Shown here in pieces: positions 52,818-61,355 of a stretch of 64,000 nucleotides of DNA (positions within the stretch are counted from its first letter, which is position 1; every line of letters begins with the position of its first letter). Below the pieces are notes generated by a model. It had not been told where the DNA came from. It saw only the letters and a program-made list of their open reading frames with translations, and made no database searches. The position numbers and the translations under genes are program-made. Location: NCBI RefSeq assembly GCF_051307045.1, contig NZ_CP150452.1:2542001-2606000 (forward strand). Reading direction: 5' to 3'. The stretch comes from Dryocola sp031988645. GTDB taxonomy: Bacteria; Pseudomonadota; Gammaproteobacteria; Enterobacterales; Enterobacteriaceae.

Positions 52818-52829
52818 AACGTTACTGAA

Positions 52830-53081
52830 TCAATGCGCATCCTTCTGCGGCGTAAACTTCAGCTCAATCAGCGCAATCGCCTTTTGAATCGCGCGGCGGG
52901 TCACCGGGTCCGCTGCGGCAGGATGGGTGGCGAAATCAATCGTTTTTAGCTGGCTGGCCATTTTGTCGCGCACCTCAACCGGGGCAATAACGTCAATCAC
53001 GTCCAGAATTTGCTTGATCACCAGCTGGCAGGCGACCACGTCGGAAACCAGCTCCTGGTCGGCGGATAGTTGTTCAGACAT
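52830..53081 (-). CDS. yecJ: YecJ, DUF2766 family protein
   Basis: The ATG at 53081 with CAGGAG upstream gives an 83-residue protein (MSEQLSADQELVSDVVACQL...), the length recalled for E. coli YecJ. The frame runs another 38 codons upstream without family similarity. It is a small, soluble, largely helical protein with no known function. It lies between the Dcu gene and azuC; E. coli has ftnB-yecJ-azuC. Confidence 0.85.
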   Translation of the reverse strand: MSEQLSADQELVSDVVACQLVIKQILDVIDVIAPVEVRDKMASQLKTIDFATHPAAADPVTRRAIQKAIALIELKFTPQKDAH

Positions 53082-53193
53082 CTTGTTCTCCTGTTTCATA
53101 TTGCGCGCCATAGTACATGCGGCGTGAATCACGAGGCAACACTCCTTTCCGCTCCCCTCCTGCGAGACGCCAAAAGGGGAGTATTGCGGACAC

Positions 53194-53221
53194 AAAAAAA
53201 CCTGCCGCGGCAGGTTTTTTT
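53194..53221. terminator. Terminator of azuCR
   Basis: AACCTGCCGCGGCAGGTT is a fully palindromic stem with A and T runs on its two sides, so it works on both strands. On the minus strand it ends the azuC transcript. Confidence 0.9.
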
Positions 53222-53236
53222 CATCAGCAAACTTTC

Positions 53237-53320
53237 TTAGAACATCGCGCCTGGCGGTACGTCTTTGAAGGTTTTGCAGTAGTTTTCAAACATACTTTTC
53301 AGGATTTTGCGCAGTTTCAT
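53237..53320 (-). CDS. azuC: Small membrane-associated protein AzuC (27 aa)
   Basis: An 84-base reading frame encodes MKLRKILKSMFENYCKTFKD followed by VPPGAMF. It is almost identical to the 28-residue AzuC of E. coli, differing at a few positions and lacking the final Arg. GGAG lies 7 bases before the ATG. AzuC is a basic amphipathic peptide reported to bind the membrane and to act on GlpD. It lies between yecJ and a divergent MFS gene. Confidence 0.92.
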   Translation of the reverse strand: MKLRKILKSMFENYCKTFKDVPPGAMF

Positions 53321-53368
53321 CTTCTACTCCGGTTTTTATTTGTGCAGGCGTTGCTCGTTATGCGACCT

Positions 53369-53400
53369 ATAATATGACTTCCATCACATAAATCAATAGA
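53369..53400 (-). promoter_or_regulatory. azuC promoter -35/-10
   Basis: On the minus strand TATTAT (53369-53374) lies 16 bases from TTGATT, giving a start near 53362. The resulting RNA length agrees with E. coli AzuCR, which supports the placement. Confidence 0.65.
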
Positions 53401-53402
53401 TT

Positions 53403-53418
53403 TGTGACACATATCACA
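53403..53418. promoter_or_regulatory. CRP site between azuC and the MFS gene
   Basis: TGTGA-CACATA-TCACA is a perfect CRP core. It lies just upstream of the azuC promoter and 117 bases before the divergent MFS gene. azuC is repressed by CRP in E. coli; the site could also act on the other gene. Confidence 0.85.
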
Positions 53419-53534
53419 CAATGTGCGTATGGATTTTTCCGCCCGTTTATATAAAACCCGTTGCAAATCCATCATTTAACTGATTACCTGTCCTGGTAAA
53501 TTTTTAAAACATTATTTTAAATTCGAGCGACAAC

Positions 53535-54953
53535 ATGTCTGACAAGGTATCTTTTGTGCAAAAACGCGGCCTTTCCCTTACCGCGTTGCTGGTCGCCGGC
53601 GCGTTTTTTATGGAGTTTCTCGACGGGACGGTGATCGCCACCGCCCTGCCGCAGATGGCGCGAACCTTCGGCGCGGAGGCGGTGGATCTGAACATCGGCA
53701 TGAGCGCCTATCTGCTTACGCTTGCGGTGCTGATCCCCGCCAGCGGCTGGATCGCCGACCGGTTTGGCGCGCGTAAAGTCTTCACCCTGGCGCTGGGTGT
53801 TTTCACCCTCGCGTCCGTACTGTGCGGCCTTGCCAACAGTCTTGAACAGTTTGTCGCAATGCGTGTTTTACAGGGCGCTGGCGGCGCGTTAATGGTGCCG
53901 GTAGGTCGCCTGGCGGTATTAAGAACGACGCCGAAACACCAGCTAATCACCGCCATAGCGACGTTGACCTGGCCTGCGCTGGTCGCCCCGATTATCGGGC
54001 CGCCGCTGGGCGGATTTATCACCAGCTATGCTTCATGGCGCTGGATCTTTTATATCAATCTTCCGCTCGGGCTTGCCGCTATGGCGCTGGCCTGGCGGCT
54101 GATACCGGACGTGCACGATGACGAGCGCCGTCCGTTTGACGGCATTGGTTTTGTCAGCACCGCCGTCGCCATGGTTTGTCTTGTGTACGGGCTGGAAAAG
54201 CTCGGCGAGGCAAATATTGACGCGGTCGCCACGTCAGTCCTGCTGACGGCGGGAGCGGCTGCGCTGTGGTTTTCCCTGTGGCATTTTAGACGCGCGCCGC
54301 ATCCAATGATTCGGCTGGACGCTTTAAAGGTGCAGACTTTCGGCGTCACAATGTACGGCGGCTCGCTTTTTCGCACCTCAATTAGCGCCGTGCCCTTTTT
54401 GCTGCCGCTGCTGTTTCAGGTGGGATTTGGCATGGATGCGTTTCACTCGGGCCTGCTGGTGCTTGCGGTATTCGCCGGCAACCTGACGATGAAACCCGGC
54501 ACCACGCCGCTTATCCGCGCGCTTGGTTTTAAAAAATTACTCATCGTCAACGGCCTGCTGAACGTTATCGCCCTGCTTGCCTGCGCTTTTCTTACGCCGC
54601 ACACCGCGACCTGGGCGACCGTCGTGATCCTGTTTCTTGGCGGGCTGTTCCGTTCGATGCAGTTTACCGGCATCAGCACCCTCGCCTTTGCGGATATTCC
54701 CGCACAGCAAATGAGCTACGCTAATACGCTGTTTAGCACCGCCACGCAGCTTTCCGTGGGGCTGGGCATTACGCTTGGCGCAATCGGCATCAGGCTGGGA
54801 GAAAAAATCAGCGGGTGGCTGCATCTGACCGACGTTGCCGGCATCAGCATTAAAATCTCGTTTGTATTAATTACGCTTATTTGCCTGGCGGGGCTTTTCG
54901 ATCTGCTGCGCCTGCCGCGAACGGCGGGCAGCGCGGTTTCAAATAAGAAGTGA
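53535..54953 (+). CDS. DHA2-family MFS multidrug efflux protein (MdtD-like)
   Basis: The 472-residue inner-membrane protein has the drug:H+ antiporter features FFMEFLDGTVIATALPQMA (motif D1 region), SGWIADRFGARKVF (motif A) and WPALVAPIIGPPLGGFI (motif C). It aligns along its length with E. coli MdtD. It is absent at this site in K-12, which has yecR after azuC. Substrates unknown. Ribosome site before the ATG is weak. Confidence 0.82.
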   Translation: MSDKVSFVQKRGLSLTALLVAGAFFMEFLDGTVIATALPQMARTFGAEAVDLNIGMSAYLLTLAVLIPASGWIADRFGARKVFTLALGVFTLASVLCGLANSLEQFVAMRVLQGAGGALMVPVGRLAVLRTTPKHQLITAIATLTWPALVAPIIGPPLGGFITSYASWRWIFYINLPLGLAAMALAWRLIPDVHDDERRPFDGIGFVSTAVAMVCLVYGLEKLGEANIDAVATSVLLTAGAAALWFSLWHFRRAPHPMIRLDALKVQTFGVTMYGGSLFRTSISAVPFLLPLLFQVGFGMDAFHSGLLVLAVFAGNLTMKPGTTPLIRALGFKKLLIVNGLLNVIALLACAFLTPHTATWATVVILFLGGLFRSMQFTGISTLAFADIPAQQMSYANTLFSTATQLSVGLGITLGAIGIRLGEKISGWLHLTDVAGISIKISFVLITLICLAGLFDLLRLPRTAGSAVSNKK

Positions 54954-54974
54954 TGTCGGAAAGGCGTCGGTGAT

Positions 54975-55009
54975 AAACGGCCGGTAGCTGTAGTTACCGA
55001 CCGTTTTTT
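54975..55009. terminator. Terminator between the MFS gene and the RpiB-like gene
   Basis: AACGG-CGGTA and TACCG-ACCGTT arms form a slightly imperfect stem followed by T6 on the plus strand, between two convergent genes. Confidence 0.75.
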
Positions 55010-55012
55010 CAA

Positions 55013-55651
55013 TCAGGCGAGGATTTCGCGCACGAAGGCTTCGATCTCTTTATTCTGACAGTTTTCAAAGAAGCACTGCTGGAAGCGTTCGCCGGACACG
55101 GCCGTTTTCACCAGTTCGGGATCGATAGCACGCAGCGTGTCGAGATAGTTCTCTTTCACCACCGCCGCCTTAACCTGGTTGAGGATACCGGCGTTACGCA
55201 CCTGCGGCTCTTTGCGCTCAACCGGATAGCCTTCGCCCTTGCGGCCGGTAAAGGCTTTTTCGAAGATGAAACGCACATTCAGCTCGGCGCCCCAGCCGAA
55301 GCCTTTAGCGAACGGCAAAGACAGCGCGTTGCCGTTGTTAATCTGCGCAAACAGGAACGCGTCCGCAGGATCGATGCAGTAGCCGCACACCACGCCCGGA
55401 TGGATGTTCAGGGACATCAGCGCGCCCTGGCCCGTACCGCAGCCCGTGACCACGAAATCAACCGCTTTAGCGTTCAGCAGAATGCTCGCCATAATGCCCA
55501 GATGAATATAGGTCAGATGATGATCCTGCTCATCGCTCATGCCGACGTTATAAACCGGATACTCTTTCTCAGCCGCCACGGCCTGCAGCTCTTTAAGGAT
55601 GATGGCGTTTTTGCCAGCCTGACTGTTTTCCATCATCAGCGCAATTTTCAT
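55013..55651 (-). CDS. RpiB/LacA/LacB-family sugar-phosphate isomerase-like protein
   Basis: The 212-residue protein has the RpiB/LacAB active-site loop FVVTGCGTGQGALMSLN with C71 and the following ...GVVCGYCIDPADAFLFAQINNGNAL segment. It is about 60 residues longer than RpiB (149 in E. coli), with a C-terminal extension rich in Glu and Cys. Relatives occur beside hexuronate or pentose pathway genes, but none adjoin it here. Substrate unknown; it could isomerise a phosphorylated or free keto sugar. Confidence 0.78.
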   Translation of the reverse strand: MKIALMMENSQAGKNAIILKELQAVAAEKEYPVYNVGMSDEQDHHLTYIHLGIMASILLNAKAVDFVVTGCGTGQGALMSLNIHPGVVCGYCIDPADAFLFAQINNGNALSLPFAKGFGWGAELNVRFIFEKAFTGRKGEGYPVERKEPQVRNAGILNQVKAAVVKENYLDTLRAIDPELVKTAVSGERFQQCFFENCQNKEIEAFVREILA

Positions 55652-56022
55652 TCTTTCGTCTCCTGATTAGGTCACGGACATTTCGCTGTGAAAGACCGTG
55701 ATGAATTGTCGTCGTGAACCGCCCGTATCGGCTAACCATACTATCAGACAAACATACTTTCAAATTTAATGAAAAATTGTTTTAAAAATTAAAGATGCGC
55801 TCACATTTCTCCCACCCGCCGCGCAGGCGTGGAACGCTCGGGGACTACAGGATGTGTGCTGAAAACCTCTGGTAAAACCGCCCGGCTGTTACGGGAGAAA
55901 TTTGCCTTAGAGACTCATTTTCACGCCATTTAAAATGAAATTTTTTAGCTTTGTGCTGCGGGCAACGCCCGGAATTGCAGATGTGCTAACATACAAAAAA
56001 GTGCCGGCTGAGGCTTTCCGTT
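55652..56022. other. Gap between the RpiB-like gene and yecR
   Basis: A 371-base divergent region holding promoters for both genes. I found no clear sigma-28 match although yecR is flagellum-regulated in E. coli. A short CGGGCAACGCCCG stem lies about 60 bases before yecR. No gene seen. Confidence 0.5.
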
Positions 56023-56367
56023 ATGCATCGTTCTTCTTTATTTATTGCGGTCCTCGTCTTGAGCGGCTGCAGCTTCAATAAAACCCCGGAGCCGGTAAAA
56101 GGCAGCGAAGTCGCGGGCGTAGTACGTCTTGGCTTCGATCTCGCGCCTTTGCAGACGGCGAAGGTTGATACTTATATCGCGCAGACCACCGCCAGCCATC
56201 AATGCCAGCAATGGGGATATATCGCCGCCTTCCCTTACGGCGAGCCGATAAAAACCTGCACCCTGAGCAGCGGCGCCTGGTGCTTAAATCAGAAGGTCAC
56301 ACTTGAGTATCAGTGCCGCGGAGTCGGTATGGAAAAATATCTGCGCGATGAAATAGTGGTGCAGTAA
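56023..56367 (+). CDS. yecR: YecR lipoprotein
   Basis: The 114-residue protein has a short signal peptide with lipobox LVLSGC (Cys16 as lipid site) followed by SFNKTPEPVKGSEVAGVVRL. Four further cysteines (CQQWG, TCTL, WCL, YQC) may form disulfides in the periplasm. In E. coli yecR is controlled with flagellar genes and lies before ftnA as here. Function unknown. Confidence 0.88.
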   Translation: MHRSSLFIAVLVLSGCSFNKTPEPVKGSEVAGVVRLGFDLAPLQTAKVDTYIAQTTASHQCQQWGYIAAFPYGEPIKTCTLSSGAWCLNQKVTLEYQCRGVGMEKYLRDEIVVQ

Positions 56368-56517
56368 TATTCTGTCGCTATTTATATTTAATGATAAAAA
56401 AGAATAATATTAGCAACCATTCTCATTACAACAAATTAATTAACAATCTATTTGCATTATTGAAATTAAAAAAATAGAGTAGCGCCGTTAGCGGATTTTA
56501 ATTTAATGGAGCGCACG

Positions 56518-57015
56518 ATGCTGAAAGCAGAAATGGTCGAAAAACTTAACGAGCAAATGAACCTGGAGCTGTATTCCTCTTTGCTTTATCAGCAGATGAG
56601 CGCATGGTGCAGCTACCATAGCTTTGAAGGCGCCGCGGCCTTCCTGCGTCGCCACGCTCAGGAAGAGATGGAGCACATGCAGCGCCTGTTCGCCTACCTG
56701 ACCGACACCGGAAATATGCCGTGCATTAACGCCGTACCGACGCCGTTTTGCGAATATCCATCGCTGGATGCTTTATTCCAGGCGACTTATGAACACGAGC
56801 AGTTAATTACCGGCAAGATTAATGAACTGGCCCACGCGGCAATGACCTCGCAGGATTATCCGACCTTCAATTTCCTGCAGTGGTACGTTGCCGAGCAGCA
56901 TGAAGAAGAGAAGCTGTTTAAATCCGTGCTGGATAAACTTAGCCTGGTCGGTAAAAGCGGTGAAGGCCTCTACTTTGTGGATAAAGAACTTTCCACGCTG
57001 GATACCCAGGCCTGA
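56518..57015 (+). CDS. ftnA: Ferritin FtnA (iron storage)
   Basis: The 165-residue protein matches E. coli FtnA in length and keeps the ferroxidase centre E17, E50 and H53 (RRHAQEEMEHMQ) with the later Glu residues of QLITGKINEL and AEQHEEEKLF. It assembles as a 24-subunit iron-storage shell. Start at 56518 with GGAG 6 bases upstream; four extra in-frame codons are ignored. E. coli has yecH and tyrP after it; they are absent here. Confidence 0.96.
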   Translation: MLKAEMVEKLNEQMNLELYSSLLYQQMSAWCSYHSFEGAAAFLRRHAQEEMEHMQRLFAYLTDTGNMPCINAVPTPFCEYPSLDALFQATYEHEQLITGKINELAHAAMTSQDYPTFNFLQWYVAEQHEEEKLFKSVLDKLSLVGKSGEGLYFVDKELSTLDTQA

Positions 57016-57037
57016 TTTGACGCGCTAAGCATTACGC

Positions 57038-57070
57038 CAGGCCGAAGCGGTTTTGCGCTTCGGCCTGTTT
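57038..57070. terminator. Terminator between ftnA and yecA
   Basis: CAGGCCGAAGCG and CGCTTCGGCCTG form a 12-bp perfect stem with a short loop, followed by TTTT on the plus strand. It separates the convergent genes. Confidence 0.85.
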
Positions 57071-57076
57071 TAGCTA

Positions 57077-57652
57077 TTAATGTAATTCTGAGTGCTGCCT
57101 GTTGTGCCAGTATGCAAATACGCTCAGCGCGGCAGGTTTGATATCCTCAATGCTGTCGATGAACACCTCGTGCGACAGGCTGTCAAGCTCATCGAACTTC
57201 TCTTCCAGCCCGTGCAGGGCAATCGGCTTAAGCATAGCGCGCAGCTCTTCCGGCAGCGGATCGACTTCCCACAGCATAACGCCGCGCATATAGCCAAAGC
57301 ACCACTCTTCCACAATGGTGAACTCCTGCTCTTCAACGGTGCTGGTGCCGAACAACGGCTCGTATTGTTCCGGGTAGCCGCTCAGGCGCTCCGCAATATC
57401 GTTCACGTGCTTGAAGGTAAGCTCAACGAACTTTTTCAGCTCGTCCTGCGATTCCCACAGCGGCTGATCCCCTTCGCCGCCCCAGAACGCGGCAAAGGTC
57501 GCCTCCGGTCCCAGCTCTTTTGGCCCGGAAAGGATCGCCGTCAGCATGCCGTCCATTTCGGCGACGTCCATAATAGAGCGCTCGGTGGCGTGCTTTAGCA
57601 GCACGTCATCAAGCCATTCAATCTCTTCTTCGGTTAATGGTCCCTGGTGCAT
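57077..57652 (-). CDS. yecA: YecA, UPF0149 family protein without SEC-C motif
   Basis: The 191-residue protein has the UPF0149 core: EIEWLDDVLLKHATERSIMD, DVAEMDGMLTAILSGP and FTIVEEWCFGYMRGVMLW. E. coli YecA (221 residues) ends with a cysteine-rich SEC-C zinc motif that binds ribosomes or SecA-like partners; here the frame stops before it, at HNRQHSELH. The stop is clean and I see no SEC-C remnant beyond it. Confidence 0.87.
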   Translation of the reverse strand: MHQGPLTEEEIEWLDDVLLKHATERSIMDVAEMDGMLTAILSGPKELGPEATFAAFWGGEGDQPLWESQDELKKFVELTFKHVNDIAERLSGYPEQYEPLFGTSTVEEQEFTIVEEWCFGYMRGVMLWEVDPLPEELRAMLKPIALHGLEEKFDELDSLSHEVFIDSIEDIKPAALSVFAYWHNRQHSELH

Positions 57653-57746
57653 AAGCCGGACTCCTGTAGTGAATGGGGTTCACGCGCTGTCGGTGAATAT
57701 TAGAGAATAGCAGGTAAGAGGGTGAGAAAGGCATTACGCAGGCAAT

Positions 57747-57769
57747 AAAAAACCACCCGAAGGTGGTTT
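57747..57769 (-). terminator. Terminator of the glyW-cysT-leuZ tRNA operon
   Basis: On the minus strand AAACCACC and GGTGGTTT arms with a 4-base loop are followed by a T-rich stretch, about 40 bases past the leuZ 3' end. Confidence 0.85.
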
Positions 57770-57810
57770 ACACGACACTGCTTATCATTGATTTTATTCT
57801 TATTTTCCCA

Positions 57811-57896
57811 TGGTGCCCGGGGCGGGACTTGAACCCGCACAGCCATAAGCCGAGGGATTTTAAATCCCTTGTGTCTACCGATTTCACCACCCGGGC
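57811..57896 (-). tRNA. leuZ: tRNA-Leu (anticodon TAA)
   Basis: The minus strand folds as a class II tRNA of 86 nt with GCCCGGG acceptor, long variable arm, TTCAAGT T-loop, encoded CCA, and anticodon stem AGGGA/TCCCT with loop TTTAAAA, so anticodon TAA. It is last in the three-tRNA operon, as leuZ in E. coli. Confidence 0.97.
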
Positions 57897-57908
57897 TCGG
57901 GAAGAAAG

Positions 57909-57982
57909 TGGAGGCGCGTTCCGGAGTCGAACCGGACTAGACGGATTTGCAATCCGCTACATAACCGCTTTGCTAACGCGCC
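57909..57982 (-). tRNA. cysT: tRNA-Cys (anticodon GCA)
   Basis: A 74-nt tRNA with GGCGCGT acceptor, anticodon loop TTGCAAA (GCA), TTCGACT T-loop and encoded TCCA end. It differs from E. coli cysT by about one base in the D-arm region. Confidence 0.97.
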
Positions 57983-58032
57983 AAAACTTTTTGCCTTTGC
58001 AGGCCGTAACAGCTATTTCTGCTACCTGAATC

Positions 58033-58108
<76 letters not shown>

Positions 58109-58186
58109 AAATTTGTACAAGTGAGGTTGGTTAATCACTTGATTTTATTATCTTCCGACAAGCCATGCCGCCGTTCGATGCGTTGC

Positions 58187-58214
58187 ATTCTACTTAGATG
58201 GCGCAGTGAGTCAA
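58187..58214 (-). promoter_or_regulatory. Promoter of the glyW-cysT-leuZ operon
   Basis: On the minus strand TTGACT (58209-58214) and TAGAAT (58187-58192) are 16 bases apart, followed by a GC-containing discriminator, as in stable-RNA promoters. It is about 80 bases upstream of glyW. Confidence 0.85.
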
Positions 58215-58264
58215 TGAAATTTTCCTGCACCTCGTTTCGTTTGCTGAATTTTGCGCCGCTTAGA

Positions 58265-58813
58265 TCACGGTTCGAGCAAATCACCGCGCGCGGCGGCCAG
58301 ATACTGGAACATTGACCAGAAAGTTAACACCGCGGCGATAAAGAACAGGCCGATGCCGGCGTACTCAATCCACATGTTCGGACGCCACAGCATGCCAATC
58401 AGCGCCAGCATCTGCGCCATGGTTTTAGTTTTGCCAATCCATGACACGGCAACGCTGCTGCGCTTGCCGATTTCCGCCATCCACTCACGTAGCGCAGAGA
58501 TAATAATTTCACGGGCAATCATGGTAGCCGCCGGCAGGGTCACCCACCAGGCGTGATAATGTTCGGCCACCAGAACCAGCGCCACGACCACCATCACCTT
58601 ATCCGCGACGGGATCGAGGAAGGCCCCGAAGCGGGTGCTTTGGTTCCAGCGGCGCGCGAGAAAACCATCAAACCAGTCCGTTATGGCTGCCAGCCAGAAG
58701 ATAAAAGCGCACAGGAATGGCGCCCAGATGAACGGCAGATAAAAAGCCAGCACAAAGAATGGGATAAGGAAGACACGAAACAGAGTAAGCAACGTTGGGA
58801 TATTAAATTGCAT
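58265..58813 (-). CDS. pgsA: Phosphatidylglycerophosphate synthase PgsA
   Basis: PgsA makes phosphatidylglycerol phosphate from CDP-diacylglycerol and glycerol-3-phosphate. The 182-residue inner-membrane protein has the CDP-alcohol phosphotransferase motif: DWFDGFLARRW followed by GAFLDPVADK, giving DG-X2-AR-X8-G-X3-D-X3-D. It lies downstream of uvrC and upstream of the tRNA operon, as in E. coli. Confidence 0.97.
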   Translation of the reverse strand: MQFNIPTLLTLFRVFLIPFFVLAFYLPFIWAPFLCAFIFWLAAITDWFDGFLARRWNQSTRFGAFLDPVADKVMVVVALVLVAEHYHAWWVTLPAATMIAREIIISALREWMAEIGKRSSVAVSWIGKTKTMAQMLALIGMLWRPNMWIEYAGIGLFFIAAVLTFWSMFQYLAAARGDLLEP

Positions 58814-58870
58814 AGTGCCGGATAACTGTCTGTCGTAAGTGGAAATTGTCTCTATGTTGCTACAGCGGCC

Positions 58871-60703
58871 TCAATGTTTCAACGAGTAGAAGATCTTTTC
58901 TGCCAACTGCTGCGAGATACCCGGCACTTTTGCGATTTCCTCAACGGATGCGTTCATTAACGGTTGCAATCCGCCCATATACTTCAACAACATCTGGCGA
59001 CGTTTTGGCCCGATGCCTTCAATGGTTTCCAGCGAGCTGGTATTTTTCACCCGGGCGCGTTTTTTGCGGTGTCCGCTAATGGCGTGATTGTGCGAATCAT
59101 CGCGGATATGCTGGATAACATGCAGCGCCGGGGAGTCCGGCGGCAGGGAAAAACCTTCCCCTTCCGGTTGAAAATAGAGCGTCTCAAGGCCCGCCTTGCG
59201 ATCCGTGCCTTTGGCCACCCCCAGCAGCAGCGGGTGATGTTTATCCCAGGGAACCTCCAGTTCGGCAAACACCGTCCTGGCCTGGCCCAGCTGCCCTTTC
59301 CCACCGTCTATTAAAATAACATCCGGGATTTTGCTTTCTTCAATGGCTTTGCCATAGCGACGGCGCAGCACCTGGTTCATCGCCGCATAGTCATCCCCGG
59401 GCGTAATGCCGGAAATATTGTAGCGGCGGTATTCCGCGCGCACCGGGCCGTTGGCGTCAAACACCACGCAGGAAGCCACCGTCTGTTCGCCCATGGTGTG
59501 GCTGATGTCGAAACACTCCATGCGTTTAATTTCCGGCAGCTTCAGCACCTGCGCCAGCGCCGCGAGACGCTGATGGATGGTGGATTGCTGGGAAAGACGC
59601 GTGACCAGCGCCGTGGCGGCATTGGTGCGTGCAAGCTTCAGGTAGCGCGCGCGATCGCCGCGCGGTTTGGTTTGCACGTTAACGCGCCGCCCGGCCATTG
59701 CGGAAAGGGAGTCTTCCAGCAGCGTTTTATCCGGCAGCGTGAAGTCGAGCAGAATTTCTCCCGGCAGGGTTCGCATCTGGCTGCCCTGCAGGTAGAACTG
59801 GCCGACAAAGGTTTCCACCACTTCCGCAAGCTCGGTGCCGCCCGGCACCTTCGGGAAGTAGCTGCGGCTGCCGAGCACTTTGCCCTGGCGGATAAACAGC
59901 ACGTGCACGCAGGCCATGCCGTTGTCGAACGCCACGCCGATAACGTCCAGATCGTCACCGCTATTGGAAACGAACTGCTTCTCCGTTATACGCCGCACGG
60001 CCTGAATCTGATCGCGGATACGCGCCGCGGCTTCAAACTCAAGGTTTTTGCTCGCCTGCTCCATGCGTTCGATAAGCTGCGTCAGTACCTGGTCGTCTTT
60101 GCCGGCGAGGAAAAGACGAACATACTCCACCTGCCGGGCGTAATCGTCTTCGCTGACCAGCCCGGCCACACAGGGCCCCAGGCAGCGCCCAATCTGGTAC
60201 TGCAGGCAAGGACGGGAGCGGTTGCGATAAACGTTGTTCTCGCACTGGCGGATAGGGAAAACTTTTTGCAGCAGCGCAAGGGTCTCTCTGACGGCATAGC
60301 CGTTCGGGAACGGGCCAAAGTATTCGCCTTTGGCGTGTTTAGCTCCCCGGTGCAGAGCAAGGCGCGGATGGGTGTCGCCGCTAAGAAAAATAAACGGGTA
60401 GGATTTATCATCGCGCAGCAGCACGTTGTAGCGCGGCTGATAAAGCTTGATGTAGTTGTGTTCAAGCAGCAGCGCTTCGGTTTCGGTATGGGTGACGGTG
60501 ACGTCTATATGATGAATAAGCGCCACCAGCGCCTCGGTTTTTCGGCTCGACAGATTGCTTCTGAAGTAGCTCGCCAGACGCTTTTTTAAATCTTTGGCTT
60601 TACCGACATAAATAACCGTGCTGCTGGCATCGTACATGCGGTAGACGCCAGGTTTGCTGGTAACGGTTTTAAGGAAGGCCCGGGAATCGAAGGTTTCACT
60701 CAC
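58871..60703 (-). CDS. uvrC: UvrABC excinuclease subunit C
   Basis: UvrC makes the two incisions of nucleotide excision repair. The 610-residue protein has the N-terminal GIY-YIG nuclease (KPGVYRMYDASSTVIYVGKA), the UVR segment (LEFEAAARIRDQI), the RNase H-like 5' nuclease (MECFDISHTMGEQTVASCVV) and C-terminal helix-hairpin-helix motifs (IEGIGPKRRQ, VPGISQQLAEKI). It overlaps uvrY by 8 bases. Confidence 0.98.
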   Translation of the reverse strand: MSETFDSRAFLKTVTSKPGVYRMYDASSTVIYVGKAKDLKKRLASYFRSNLSSRKTEALVALIHHIDVTVTHTETEALLLEHNYIKLYQPRYNVLLRDDKSYPFIFLSGDTHPRLALHRGAKHAKGEYFGPFPNGYAVRETLALLQKVFPIRQCENNVYRNRSRPCLQYQIGRCLGPCVAGLVSEDDYARQVEYVRLFLAGKDDQVLTQLIERMEQASKNLEFEAAARIRDQIQAVRRITEKQFVSNSGDDLDVIGVAFDNGMACVHVLFIRQGKVLGSRSYFPKVPGGTELAEVVETFVGQFYLQGSQMRTLPGEILLDFTLPDKTLLEDSLSAMAGRRVNVQTKPRGDRARYLKLARTNAATALVTRLSQQSTIHQRLAALAQVLKLPEIKRMECFDISHTMGEQTVASCVVFDANGPVRAEYRRYNISGITPGDDYAAMNQVLRRRYGKAIEESKIPDVILIDGGKGQLGQARTVFAELEVPWDKHHPLLLGVAKGTDRKAGLETLYFQPEGEGFSLPPDSPALHVIQHIRDDSHNHAISGHRKKRARVKNTSSLETIEGIGPKRRQMLLKYMGGLQPLMNASVEEIAKVPGISQQLAEKIFYSLKH

Positions 60704-61355
60704 TACTGATTAACGTCTCCGCGTTGAAGAGCCCATGACGAATTGCCAGGTGCGTCAGCTCAACATCGCCACTGATATTCAGTTTACTAAACATGCGGTA
60801 ACGGTAGCTGTTGACCGTTTTCGGGCTCAGATTAAGCTGCTCAGAGATCTCATTGACCTTCTGACCTTTAGTTATCATCAGCATAATCTGTAATTCGCGC
60901 TCAGACAAACTGGCGAACGGCGTTTCCGTTTTTTCCGGTTCTATCAGGCTTTGCGCCATCTGCTGGGCAATATCTGAAGCGATATACCGCTGTCCGGCAT
61001 TGACCGAACGAATAGCGTTAACGACATCCTGGGGAGCGGCACCTTTGCTGAGGTAACCAGAAGCACCCGCCTGCATAACCTTTGCCGGCAGCGGATTTTC
61101 CGTATGGATGGTCAGCATAATGACTTTGATGTCTGAAGAGTAGCGCACGATTTTACGCGTGGCCTCAAGGCCGCCGATGCCGGGCATATTCATGTCCATT
61201 AAAACCACATCGACCGGGTGAGCGCGACACCACTTTACGGCGTCCTCACCGCAGTTTGCTTCACCTGATATCTTGATCCCTTTGATATCTTCAAGAATGC
61301 GTCGTATCCCTGCGCGCACCAGTTCGTGGTCATCAACAAGAAGAACGTTGATCAA
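60696..61355 (-). CDS. uvrY: Response regulator UvrY (BarA/UvrY system)
   Basis: The 219-residue regulator has a receiver domain with D54 (VVLMDMNMPGIGG) and a LuxR/NarL-type helix-turn-helix (LSERELQIMLMITKG, NEISEQLNLSPKTVNSYRYRMF). Phosphorylated by BarA, it activates csrB and csrC and so counters CsrA, affecting motility, biofilm and carbon flow. Co-transcribed with uvrC. Confidence 0.97.
   Translation of the reverse strand: MINVLLVDDHELVRAGIRRILEDIKGIKISGEANCGEDAVKWCRAHPVDVVLMDMNMPGIGGLEATRKIVRYSSDIKVIMLTIHTENPLPAKVMQAGASGYLSKGAAPQDVVNAIRSVNAGQRYIASDIAQQMAQSLIEPEKTETPFASLSERELQIMLMITKGQKVNEISEQLNLSPKTVNSYRYRMFSKLNISGDVELTHLAIRHGLFNAETLISSE

Larger units (their letters stand above)
53194..53362 (-). 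ncRNA. azuR: AzuCR dual-function RNA (formerly IsrB)
   Basis: From the start inferred from the promoter (about 53362) to the terminator T run (53194) the transcript is about 169 nt, near the 164 nt of E. coli AzuCR, which encodes AzuC and also acts as a base-pairing sRNA on targets such as cadA and galE. The 5' leader before azuC is about 42 nt. Regulatory base-pairing in this organism is inferred. Confidence 0.7.
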
